Source of the DNA: Chenopodium formosanum
Taxonomy: Eukaryota; Streptophyta; Magnoliopsida; Caryophyllales; Amaranthaceae
DNA length: 64,000 nucleotides
Direction: 5' to 3'
Assembly (NCBI GenBank): GCA_024500155.1
Contig: CM044869.1
Location: 29,944,501-30,008,500, forward strand
Each line of letters opens with the position of its first letter. Position 1 is the stretch's first letter. Position numbers and translations under genes: made by a program. The notes under the pieces are model-generated. The model saw nothing but the letters and a program-made list of their open reading frames with translations. It did no database searches and was not told where the DNA came from. This document shows positions 39,596-51,899 of the stretch, one piece after another.

Positions 39596-42500
39596 TTAGC
39601 AAAGCTATTTGAATCAAATGAATTCAAACACATTTAAACGAAGGTTTTTTAATTTACCGAAAGTCAAACACATTCAAACAAAGATTTTTAAATCAAATGA
39701 AAATCAAATGCATTAAACAAAGCTATTTGAATCAAATGAAAGTCAAACACATTCAAACAAAGCTTTTTGAAGCAAATGAAAGTTAAATGCATCCAACAAA
39801 GCCATTTGAATCAAATGAAAGTAAAACACATTCAAACAAAGCTTTTTGAAGCAAATGAAAGCCGAATGCATTCAAAAAACCTATTTGAATCAAATGAATC
39901 TAAACACATTCAAACAAAGGTTTTTAAACCAAATGAAAGTCAAACACATTTAAATAAAGCATTTTGAAGCAAAAAAAAAGTCAATTGCATTCAACAAAGC
40001 TATTTGAATCAGATGAAAGTCAAACACTTTTAAACAAAGATTTTAAAGCAAAAGAAAGTCAAATGCATTCAACAAAGCTATTTCAATCAAATGAAAGTCA
40101 AACACATTCAAACAAAGTTTTTAGAAGCAAATGAAAGTCAAATGCATTCAAAAAAAGCTATTTAAATCAAATGAAATTCAAATGCATTTAACAAGGCTAT
40201 TTCAATCAAATGAAACTCAAATACATTCAAACAAAGCTTTTTGGAGCAAATGAAAGTCAAATGCATTCAGCAAAGCTATTTGAATCAAATGAATTCAAAC
40301 ACATTCAAACAAAGTTTTTTTAATTTACTAAAAGTCAAACACATTCAAGCAAAGCTTTTTGAATCAAATAAAAATCAAATGCATTCAACAATGTTATTTG
40401 AATCAAATGAAAGTAAAATACATTCAAACAAAGCTTTTGAAGCAAATGAAAGTCAAACACATTCAAACAAAGCTTTTTGAAGCAAATGAAAGTGAAATGC
40501 ATTCAACAAAGTTGTTTGAATCAAATGAAAGTTAAATACATTAAACAAACCTATTTGAATCAAATGAAAGTCAAACACATTCAAACAAAGCTTTTTGAAT
40601 CAAATGAAATTCAAAAGCATTCAACAAAGCTATTTGAATCAAATGAATTCAAACACATTCAAACAAAGGTTTTAAATAAACTGAAAGTCAAACACATTCA
40701 AACAAAGCTTTTTGAATCAAATTAAAGTCAAATGCATTCAACAAAGCTAAATGAATCAAATGAAAGTCAAACATATTGAAACAAAGCTTTTTGACTTTAA
40801 TGAAAGTCATATGCATTCAACAAAGCTATTTGAATCAAATGAAAGTGAAACACATGCAAACAAAGCTTTTTGAACCAAATGAAAGTTAAATGCATCCAAC
40901 AAAGCTATTTGAATCAAATGAATTCAAACACATTTTAAAGCAAAAAAAAGTCAGTTGCATTCAATAAAGCTATTTGAATCAGATGTAACTCAAAGAGATT
41001 CAAACAAAGTTTTTAAAAGCAAATTATAATCAAATGCATTCAACAAAGCTTTTTGAAGCAAATGAAAGTTAAATGCATTCAACAAAGCAATTTGAATCAA
41101 ATCCAACTCAAACACATTCAAACTAAGCTTTTTAAAGCTAATGAAAGTCAAATGCGTTCAACAAAGCTAATTGAATCAAAATGATATCAAACACATTCAA
41201 ACAAAGGTTCTTAAATCTACTGAAAGTCAAAAACATTCAAACAAAGCTTTTTGAATCAAATGAAAATCAAATAAATTCAACAAAGCTATTTGAATCAAAT
41301 GAAAGTTAAACACATTCAAACAAAGCTTGTTGACTGTAATGAAAGTCATATGCATTTAACAAAGCTATTTGAAAGAAAGGAAAGTCAAACACATTCAAAC
41401 AAAGCTTTTTGAAGCAAATGAAAGATAAATGCATTCAACAAAGCTATTTGAATCAAATGAAAGTCAAACACAGTCAAACAAAGCTTTTTGAAGCAAATGA
41501 AAAATAAATGCATTCAACAAAGTTGTTTGAATCAAATGAAATTCAAACACATTCAAACAAAGTTTTTTGAATCAGATGAAAGTTAATTGCATTCAATAGA
41601 GCTATTTGAAGCAAATGAAAGTTAAATGCATTCAATAAAGCTGTTTGAATCAAAGGAAAGCCAAACACATTCAAACAAAGATTTTTGAATCAAATGAAAG
41701 TCAAATGCATTCAACAAAGCTATTTGAATCAAATGATAGTCAAACCCATTCAAACAAAGCTATTTGAAGCAAATGAAAGTCAAATGCATTCAACAAAACA
41801 ATTTGAATCAAATGAATGTGAAACACATTCAAACAAAACTTTTTGAAGCAAATGAAAGTTAAATGGATCCAACAAAGCGATTTAAATCTAATGAAAGTCA
41901 AACAAATTCAAACAAAGCTTTTGAACAATAAAAGTCTAATGCATTCAACAAAGCTATTTGATTCAAATGAATTCAAACACATTCAAATAAAGGTTTTTAA
42001 ACCAAATGGAAGTCAAACACATTCAAACAAAGCATTTTGAAGCAAATGAAGGTCAATCACATTCAAACAAAGCTTTTTAAAGCAAATGGAAGTTAAATGC
42101 ATTCAACAAAGCTATTTGAATCAAATGAATGTCAAACACATTCAAACAATGCTTTTTAAAGCAAATGATAGTCAAATGCATTCAACAAAGCTATTTGAAT
42201 CAAATGAAAGTTAAAGACATTCAAATAATGCTTTTTGAAGCAAATGAATGTCAAATGCATTCAAAAAAGCTATTTGAATCAAATGAATGTCAAACACATT
42301 CAAACAAAGGTTTTTGAATCAAAGGAAAGTCAAATGCATTCAAAAAAGCTATTTGAATCAAATGAAAGTCAAACACATTCAAATAAAGATTTTCGAATCA
42401 AATGAAAGTCTAATGCATTCTACAAAGCTATTTGAATCAAATGAAAATCATACACATTCAAACAAAGCTTTTTGAAGCAAATGAAAGTCAAATCCATTCA

Positions 42501-43601
42501 ACAAAGCTATTTGAATCAAATGAATGTCAAACACATTCAAACAAAGCTTTTTGAAACAAATGAAAGTTAAATGCATTCAACAAAGTTATATGAATAAAAT
42601 GAATTCAAACACATTCAAACAAAGGTTTCTAAATCAGATAAAAGTCAAACATATTCAAACGAAGCATTTTAAAACAAATGAAAGTCAATTGGTTTCAACA
42701 AACTTATATGAATTAAATGAATGTCAAACACATTCAAACAAAGCTTTTTGAAACAAATGAAAGTCAAATGCATTCAACAAAGTTATTTGAATAAAATGAA
42801 TTCTAACACATTCAAACAAAGGTTTCTAAATCAGATAAAAGTCAAACACATTCAAACGAAGCATTTTAAAACAAATGAAAGTCAATTGCTTTCAACAAAC
42901 TTATATGAATCAAATGAAAGTCAAACACATTCAAACAAAGATTTTTAAAGCAAATGAAAGTCAAATGCATTCAACAAACCCATTTGAATCAAATGAAAGT
43001 TAAACACATTCAAATAAAGCTTTTTGAAGCAAATGAAAGTCAAATGCATTCAAAAAAGCTATTTGATTCAAATGAATTCAACCACATTCAGACAAAGGTT
43101 TTTAAATCAAATGAAAGTCAAATGCATTCAATAAAACTATTTGAATCAAATGAAAGTCAAACACATTCAAACAAAGCTTTTTGAATCAAATGAGAGTCAA
43201 ATGCATTCAACAAAGCTATTTGAATCAAATGAAAATCAAACACATTCAAACAAAGCTTTTTGAAGCAAATGAAAGTCAAATGCATTCAACAAAGCTATTT
43301 GAATAAAATGAATGTCAAACACATTCAAACAAAGCTTTTTGAATCAAATGAAAGTCACATGCATTCAACAAAGCTATTTGAACAAAATGAAAGTAAAACA
43401 TATTTAAACAAAGCTTTTTGTCTCTAATGAAAGTCATATGCACTCAACAAAGTTATTTGAAGTAAATGAAAGTGAAACACATTCAAACTAAGCTTTTTGA
43501 AGCAAATGAAAGTCAAATGCATTCAACAAGGCTAGTTGATTTAAATGAAACTCAAACACATTCAAACAAAGCTTTTTGAAGCAAATGAAAGTCAAATGCA
43601 T
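39596..43601 (+). repeat. HOR3 unit 3 (4006 bp)
   Basis: A full unit, nearly identical to unit 2. Differences include CATTCAATAGAGC near 41592, CAAAACAATTTG near 41796 and TTTTGAACAATAAAAG near 41920. Confidence 0.94.
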
Positions 43602-45090
43602 TTAGCAAAGCTATTTGAATCAAATGAATTCAAACACATTTAAACGAAGGTTTTTTAATTTACTGAAAGTCAAACACATTCAAACAAAGATTTTTGAATC
43701 AAATGAAAATCAAATGCATTAAACAAAGCTATTTGAATCAAATGAAAGTCAAACACATTCAAACAAAGCTTTTTGAAGCAAATGAAAGTTAAATGCATCC
43801 AACAAAGCCATTTGAATCAAATGAAAGTAAAACACATTCAAACAAAGCTTTTTGAAGCAAATGAAAGCCGAATGCATTCAAAAAACCTATTTGAATCAAA
43901 TGAATCTAAACACATTCAAACAAAGGTTTTTAAACCAAATGAAAGTCAAACACATTCAAATAAAGCATTTTGAAGCAAAAAAAAAGTCAATTGCATCCAA
44001 CAAAGCTATTTGAATCAGATGAAAGTCAAACACTTTTAAACAAAGATTTTAAAGCAAAAGAAAGTCAAATGCATTCAACAAAGCTATTTCAATCAAATGA
44101 AAGTCAAACACATTCAAACAAAGTTTTTAGAAGCAAATGAAAGTCAAATGCATTCAAAAAAAGCTATTTAAATCAAATGAATTTCAAATGCATTTAACAA
44201 GGCTATTTCAATCAAATGAAACTCAAATACATTCAAACAAAGCTTTTTGGAGCAAATGAAAGTCAAATGCATTCAGCAAAGCTATTTGAATCAAATGAAT
44301 TCAAACACATTCAAACAAAGTTTTTTGAATCAAATTAAAGTCAAATGCATTCAACAAAGCTAAATGAATCAAATGAAAGTCAAACATATTGAAAGAAAGC
44401 TTTTTGACTTTAATGAAAGTCATATGCATTCAACAAAGCTATTTGAATCAAATGAAAGTGAGAACATGCAAACAAAGCTTTTTGAACCAAATGAACTATC
44501 AACAACGCTGTTTGAATTAATCGAAAGTCAAACACAGTCAAACAAAGCTTTTTGAAGCAAATGAAAGTTAAATGCATTCAACAAAGCTATTTCAATCAAA
44601 TGAAAGTAAAAAACATTCAAACAAAGCTTTTTAAAGCAAATGAAAGATAAATGCATTCAACAAAGCTGTTTGAATCAAATGAAAGTCAAACACAGTCAAA
44701 CAAAGCTTTTTGAAGCAAATGAAAAATAAATGCATTCAACAAAGTTGTTTGAATCAAATGAAATTCAAACACATTTAAACAAAATTTTTTGAATCAGATG
44801 AAAGTCAATTGCATTCAACAAAGCTATTTGAAGCAAATGAAAGTTAAATGCATTCAATAAAGCTGTTTAAATCAAAGGAAAGCCAAACACATTCAAACAA
44901 AGATTTTTGAATCAAATGAAAGTCAAATGCATTCAACAAAGCTATTTAAATCAAATGATAGTCAAACCCATTCAAACAAAGCTATTTAAAGCAAATGAAA
45001 GTCAAATGCATTCAACAAAGCAATTTGAATCAAATGAATGTGAAACACATTCAAACAAAACTTTTTGAAGCAAATGAAAGTCAAATGCAT
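43602..45090 (+). repeat. HOR3 unit 4, partial and rearranged (1489 bp)
   Basis: It follows the unit order to about 44325, then skips roughly 400 bp: AAAGTTTTTT joins directly to GAATCAAATTAAAG. A second break near 44490 joins GAACCAAATGAAC to ATCAACAACGC. It then picks up sequence equivalent to 41420-41840, including GAAAAATAAATGC and GGAAAGCCAAACAC, and ends where the TTAGCAAAGC marker starts again at 45091. Confidence 0.88.
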
Positions 45091-48000
45091 TTAGCAAAGC
45101 TATTTAAATCAAATGAATTCAAACACATTTAAACAAAGGTTTTTTAATTTATCGAAAGTCAAACACATTCAAACAATGCTTTTTAAAGCAAATGATAGTC
45201 AAATGCATTCAACAAAGCTATTTGAATCAAATGAATGTCAAACACATTCAAACAAACCTTTATGAATCAAATGAAAGTCAAATGCATTCAACAAAGCCAT
45301 TTGAATCAAATGAAAGTCAAACACATTCAAACAAAGCCTTTTGAAGGAAATGAAAGTTAAATATATTCAACAAAGCTATTTGAATCAAATGAAACTCAAA
45401 CACATTCAAATAAAGCTTTTTGAAGCAAATGAAAGTCAAATGCATACAACAAAGCTATTTGAATCAAATGAAAGTCAAACACATTCAAACAAAGCTTTTT
45501 GAAGCAAAAGAAAGTCAAATGCATTAAACAAAGCTATTTAAATCAAATGAATGTCAAATACTATCAAACAAAGCTTTTTGAAGCAAACGAAAGTGAAATG
45601 CATTCAAAAATGCTATTTGATTTAAATGAATTCAAACACATTCAAACAAAGGTTTTTAAATCTACTAAAAGTCAAACACATTCAAACAAAGCTTTTTGAA
45701 TAAAATGAAAGTCAAATGCGTTCAACAAAGCTATTTGAATCAAATGAATGTCAAACAAATTCAAACAAAGCTTTTTGAATCAAATGAAAGTCAAATGCAT
45801 TCAACAAAGCTATTTAAATCAAATGAATTCAAACTCATTCAAACAAAGGTTTTTAAATCTACTGAAAGTCAAAGACATGCAAACAAAGCTTTTTCAATCA
45901 AATGAAAATCAAATAAATTCAATTAAGCTATTTTACTCAAATGAAAGTCAAACACATTCAAACAAAGCTTTTTGACTCTAATGAATGTCAAATGCATTCA
46001 ACAAAGCTATTTGAATCAAATGAAAGTCAAACACATTCAAACAAAGCTTTTTGAATCAAATGTAAGTCAAATGCTTTCAAGAAAGCTAATTGAATCAAAT
46101 GAATTCAAGCACATTCAAACAAAGGTTTTTAAATCAACTGAAAGTCAAACACATTCAAACTAAGCTTTATGAATCAAATGAAAGTCAAAGATATTGAAAC
46201 AAAGCTTTTTGTCTCTAATGAAAGTCATATGCATTCAACAAAGCCCTTTGAATCAAAAGAAAGTGAAACACATTCAAACAAAGCTTTTTGAAGGAAATGA
46301 AAGTTAAATGCATTCAACAAAGCTATTTGAATCAAATGAATTCAAACTCATTCAAACAAAGGTTTTTAAATCTACTGAAAGTTGAACACATTCAAACAAA
46401 GCTTTTTGAATTAAATGAAAATCAAATAAATTCAACTAAGCTATTTTACTCAAATGAAAGTCAAACACATTCAAACAAAGCTTTTTGACTCTAATGAAAG
46501 TCAAATGCATTCAACAAAGCTATTTGAATCAAATTAAAGTCAAACACATTCAAACAAAGCTTTTTAATCAAATAAAAGTCAAATGAATTCAACAAAGTTA
46601 TTTGAATAAAATGAATTCAAAAACATTCAAACAAAGGTTTTTAAATTAACTGAAAGTGAAACACATTCAAACAAAGCTTTTTGAAGCAAATGAAAGTCAA
46701 ATGCATTCAACAAAGCTATTTGAATCAAATGAAAGTCAAACACATTCTTACAAAACTTTTTGAAGGAAATGGTACTCAAATCCATTCAACAAAGCTATTT
46801 GAATCAAATGAAAGTCAAACACATTCATACAAAACTTTTTGAAGGAAATGGTAGTCAAATGCATTCAACAAAGCTATTTGAATCAAATGAATGTCAAACA
46901 AATTCAAACAAAGCTTTTTGAATCAAATGAAAGTCAAATGCATTCAACAAAGCTATTTGAATCAAATGAAAGTCAAACACATTCAAACAAAGCTTTTTAA
47001 AGCAAATGAAAGTTAAATGCATTCAACAAAGCTATTTGAATCAAATAAAAATCAAATAAATTCAACTAAGCAATTTCACTCAAATGAAAGTCAAAAACAT
47101 TCAAACAAAGCTTTTTTGAACCTAATGAAAGTCAAAAGCATTCAACAAAGTTATTTGAATCAAATGAAAGTCAAACACATTCAAACAAAGCTTTTTAAAT
47201 TAAATGAAAGGCAAATGCTTTAAATAAAGCTATTTGAATCAAATGAATTCAAACACATTCAAACACAGGTTTTTAAATCAACTGAAAGTCAAACACATTC
47301 AAGCAAAGCTTTTTGAATCAAATGAAAATCAAATGCATTCAACAAAGGTATTTGAATCAAAATAAAGTGAAACACATTCAAACAAAGCTCTTTGAAGCAA
47401 ATGAAAGTTAAATGCATCCAACAAAGCTATTTGAATCAAATGAAAGTCAAATGCATTCAACAAATGAAAGTCAAATGCATTCAACAAAGATATTTGAATC
47501 AAATGAATTCAAACACATTCAAACAAAGGTTTTTAAACAAAATGAAAGTCAAACAAATTCAAACAAAGCATTTTGAAGCAAATGAAAGTCAAACACATTG
47601 AAACAAAGATTTTTGAAGCAAATGAAAGTTAAAAGCATTCAACAAAGCTATTTGAATCAAATGAATGTCAAAGACATTCAAACAATGCTTTTTAGAGCAA
47701 ATGATAGTAAAATGCATTCAACAAAGCTATTTGAATCAAATATATGTCAAACACATTAAAACAAAGCTTTTTGAATCAAATAAAAGTCAAATGCATTCAA
47801 CAAAACCATTTGAATCAAATGAAAGTCAAACAAATTGAAACAAAGCTTTTTGAAGCAAATGAAAGTTAAATGCATTCAACAAATCTATTTGAATCAAATG
47901 AAACTCAAACACATTCAAACAAAGCTTTTTAAAGGAAATGAAAGTCAAATGCAGTCAACAAAGCTATTTGAATCTAAAGAATTCAAACTCATTCAAACAA

Positions 48001-48557
48001 AGGTTTTTAAATCTACCAAAAGTCAAACACATTCAAACAAAGCTTTTTGACTCTAATGAAAGTCAATTGCATTCAACAAAGCTATTTAAATCAAATGAAA
48101 GTCAAACACATTCAAACAAAGCTTTTTGAAGCAAATGAAAGTTAAATGCATCCAACAAAGCGATTTGAATCAAATGAAAGTCAAACACATTAAAACAAAG
48201 CTTTTGAATCAAATGAAAGTCTAATGCATTCAACAAAGCTATTTGATTCAAATGAATTCAAACACATTCAAACAAAGGTTTTTAAATCAACTGAAAGTCA
48301 AACACATTCAAACCAAGCTTTTTGAAGCAAATGAAAGTCAAATGCATACAGCAAAGCTATTTGGATCAAATGAAAGTCAAACACATTCAAACAAAGCTTT
48401 TTGAAGCAAATGAAAGTCTAAAGCATTCACCAAAGCCATTTGAATCAAATGAAAGTCAAACGCATTCAAACAAAGCTTTTTGAAGCAATGAAAGTTAAAT
48501 GCATTCAACAAAGCTGTTTGTATCAAATGAAACTCAAACACATTCAAACAAAGCATT
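45091..48557 (+). repeat. Diverged satellite; left copy of a long segmental duplication from 45972
   Basis: It begins with a short restart of the HOR3 marker and AACAATGCTTTTTAAAGC near 45175. From 45972 to about 48400 it is paired with 53730-55825. Shared rare strings are TTTCAAGAAAGCTAATTG, GGAAATGGTACTCAAATCC, GGTAGTCAAATGC, TTTTTAGAGCAAATGATAG and CTATTTGGATC. The right part also matches 29754-30300. Confidence 0.87.
47437..47484 (+). repeat. Exact 24 bp sub-monomer tandem duplication
   Basis: Positions 47437-47460 and 47461-47484 are identical 24-mers, each CAAATGAAAGTC followed by AAATGCATTCAA. The duplication ends on CAA/CAAA microhomology and removes the 15 bp AAAGCTATTTGAATC part from between them. 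It is out of phase with the 39 bp monomer. Confidence 0.95.
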
Positions 48558-51500
48558 TTGAAGCAAACGAAAGTCAAATGCATTCAACAAAGCTATTTAA
48601 TTCAAATGAAAGCCAAACACATTCAAACAAAGCTTTTTGATGCAAATGAAAGTCAAATGCATTCAAAAAAGCTATTTGATTCAAATGAATTCAAACACAT
48701 TCAAACAAAGGTGTTTAAATCAAATGAAAGGCAAATGCTTTCAATAAAGCTATTTGAATCAAATGAATTCAAACACATTCTAACAAAGGTTTTTAAATCA
48801 ACTGAAAGTCAAACACATTCAAACAAAGCTTTTTGAATCAAATGAAAGTCAAATGCATTCAACAAAGCTATTTGTATGAAATGAAAGTTAAAGATATTCA
48901 AACAAAGCTTCTTGACTCTAATGAAAGTCATATGCATTCAACAAAGCTATTTGAAATAAAATAAAGTGAAACACATTCAAACAAAGCTCTTTGAAGCAAA
49001 TGAAAGTTAAATGTATCCAACAAAACTATTTGAATCAAATGAAAGTCAAACACATTCAAACAAAGATTTTTAAACCAAATGAAATTCAAACACATTCAAA
49101 TAAAGCGTTTTGAAGCAAATGAAAGTCAAATGCATTCTAACAAAGCTTTTTGACTCTAATGAAAGTCAAATACATTCAACAAAGGTATTTGAATCAAATG
49201 AAAGTCAAACACATTCAAACAAAGCTTTTTGCAGCAAATGAAAAGTCAAATGCATTCAATAAAGCCATTTGAATCAAAAGAAAGTCAAACACATTCAAAC
49301 AAAGCGTTTTGAAGCAAATGAAAGTTAAATGCATTCAACAAAGCTATATGAATTAAATGAAACTCAAACACATTTAAACAAAGCTTTTTGAAGCAAATGA
49401 AAGTCAAATGCATTCAACAAAGCTATTTGAATCAAATGAATTCAAACTCATTCAAACAAAGGTTTTTAAATCTACTGAAAGTCAAACACATCCAAACAAA
49501 GCTTTTTGAATCAAATGAAAGTCAAACAAATTCAAACAAAGCTTTTGAATCAAATGAATGTCTAATGCATTCAACAAAGCTATTTGATTCAAATGAATTC
49601 AAACACATTCAAACAAAGGTTTATAAATCAATTGAAAGTCAAACACATTCAAACAAAGCTTTTTGAAGCAAATGAAAGTTAAATGCTTCCAACAAAGCGA
49701 TTTGAATCAAATGAAAGTCAAACACATTAAAATAAAGCTTCTGAATCAAATGAAAGTCTAATGCATTCAACAAACCTATTTGATTCAAATGAATTCAAAC
49801 ACATATAAACAAAGGTTTTTAAATCAACTGAAAGTCAAACACATTCAAACAAAGCTTTTTGAAGCAAATGAAAGTCAAATGCATTCAACAAAGCTATTTG
49901 AATCAAATGAAAGTCAAACACATTCAAACAAAGCTTTTTGAAGCAAATGAAAGTCAAATGCATTCAACAAAGCTATTTGAATCAAATGAATGTCAAACAA
50001 ATTCAAACTATGCTTTTTAAATCAAATAAAAGTCAAATGCATCCAACAAAGCTATTTGAATCAAATGAAAGTCAAACACATTCAAACAAAGCTTTTTGAA
50101 GCAAATAAAAGTCAAATGCATTAAACAAAACTATTTAAATCAAATGAATGTCAAACACATTCAAACAAAGCTTTTTGAAGCAAATGAAAGTTAAATGCAT
50201 TCAAAAAAGCTATTTGATTCAAATGAATTCAAACACATTCAAACAAAGGTTTTTAAATCAAATGAAAGGCAAATGCTTTCAATAAAGCTATTTGAATCAA
50301 ATGAATTCAAACACATTCAAACAATGGTTTTTAAATCAATTGAAAGTCAAACACATTCAAATAAAGGTTTTTGAATCAAATGAAAGTCAAATGCTTTCAA
50401 CAAAGCTATTTGTATGAAATGAAAGTTAAAGATATTCAAACAAAGCTTCTGCACTCTAATGAAAGTCATATGTATTCAACAAAGCTATTTGAAATAAAAT
50501 AAAGTGAAACACATTCAAACAAAGCTCTTTGAAGCAAATGAAAGTTAAATGTATCCAACAAAGCTATTTGAATCAAATGAAAGTCAAACACATTCAAACA
50601 AACCTTTTTAATCAAATGAAAGTCAAATGCATTCAACAAAGCTATTTGAATTAAATGAATTCAAACACATTTAAACAAAGATTTTTAAATCAAATGAAAT
50701 TCAAACACATTCAAATAAAGCGTTTTGAAGCAAATGAAAGTCATATGCATTATTACAAAGCTTTTTGACTCTAATGAAAGTCAAATGCATTCAACAAAGG
50801 TATTTGATTCAAATGAAAGTCAAACACATTCAAACAAAGCTTTTTGATGCAAATGAAAGTCAAATGCATTCAACAAAACTATTTAATTCAAATGAAAGTC
50901 AAACACATTCAAACAAAGCTTTTTGAAGCAAATGAAAGTCAAATGCATTCAAAAAAGCTATTTGATTCAAATGAATTCAAACACATTCAAACAAAGGTTT
51001 TTAAATCAAATGAAAGGCAAATGCTTTCAATAAAGCTATTTGAATCAAATGAATTCAAACACATTCAAACAAAGGTTTTTAAATCAACTGAAAGTCAAAC
51101 ACATTCAAACAAAGCTTTTTGAATCAAATGAAAGTCAAATGCATTCAACAAAGCTATTTGTATGAAATGAAAGTTAAAGATATTCAAACAAAGCTTCTTG
51201 ACTCTAATGAAAGTCATATTCATTCAACAAAGCTATTTGAAATAAAATAAAGTGAAACACATTCAAACAAAGCTCTTTGAAGCAAATGAAAGTTAAATGT
51301 ATCCAACAAAGCTATTTGAATCAAATGAAAGTCAAACACATTCAAACAAAGCTTTTTAATCAAATGAAAGTCAAATGCATTCAACAAAGCTATTTAAATC
51401 AAATGAATTCAAACACATTCAAACAAAGATTTTTAAACCAAATGAAATTCAAAAACATTCAAATAAAGCGTTTTGAAGCAAATGAAAGTCAAATGCATTC

Positions 51501-51591
51501 TAACAAAGCATTTTGACTCTAATGAAAGTCAAATGCATTCAACAAAGCTATATGGAGCAAATAAAAGTCAAACACATTCAAACAAAGCTTT
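48558..51591 (+). repeat. HOR4: 748 bp unit, three copies with spacings 1538 and 748 bp
   Basis: GAAAGGCAAATGCTTTCAAT occurs at 48726, 50264 and 51012, and GTATGAAATGAAAG at 48874, 50412 and 51160. Both markers give spacings of 1538 and 748 bp. The difference is 790 bp, exactly ten 79 bp dimers. Copies start at 48558, 50096 and 50844. The same sequence is present once at 30503, 18055 bp to the left of the first copy. Confidence 0.92.
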
Positions 51592-51899
51592 TTGAAGCAA
51601 ATGAAAGCTAAATGCATTCTACAAAGCTATTTGATTCAAATGAATGTCAAACACATTCAAACAATGCTTTTTAAAGCAATTGAAAGTCAAATGCATTCAA
51701 CAAAGCTATTTGAATCAAATGAAAGTCAAACACATTCAAACAAAGCATTTTGAAGCAAATGAAAGTCAAACACATTCAAAAAAGGTTTTTGACTCTAATG
51801 AAAGTCAAATGCATTCAACAAAAGTATTTGAATCAAATGAAAGTCAAACACATTAAAACAAAGCTTTTTGAAGCAAATGGAAATTAAATACATTAAACA
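51592..51899 (+). repeat. Ordinary satellite monomers between HOR4 and the HOR3-like fragment
   Basis: A and B monomers with an AACAATGCTTTTTAAAGC-like monomer near 51660 and one CTCTAATG monomer near 51791. No other structure seen. Confidence 0.8.

Larger units (their letters stand above)
32020..45090 (+). repeat. HOR3: higher-order repeat array, unit ~4.0 kb
   Basis: The marker TTAGCAAAGC followed by TTTAAACGAAGG occurs at 32020, 35589, 39596 and 43602, giving units of 3569, 4007 and 4006 bp, then a rearranged partial unit to 45091. About 102 monomers make one full unit. Reading the copies side by side shows only scattered single-base differences, so the units are recent or kept homogeneous. 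Inner markers include AAGCCGAATGC, AAATTTACTAAAAG (weakened to A-rich forms), CATTTTAAAGC with poly-A, GTTGACTGTAATG, AACAATGCTTTTTAAAGC and two TTTCTAAATC cassettes. Confidence 0.95.

Noticed and set aside
32020..43601. HOR3 copies as an assembly duplication artefact
   Set aside because: The units differ by scattered bases, a 432 bp deletion and private changes, which a simple assembly duplication would not produce. Read depth would settle it.
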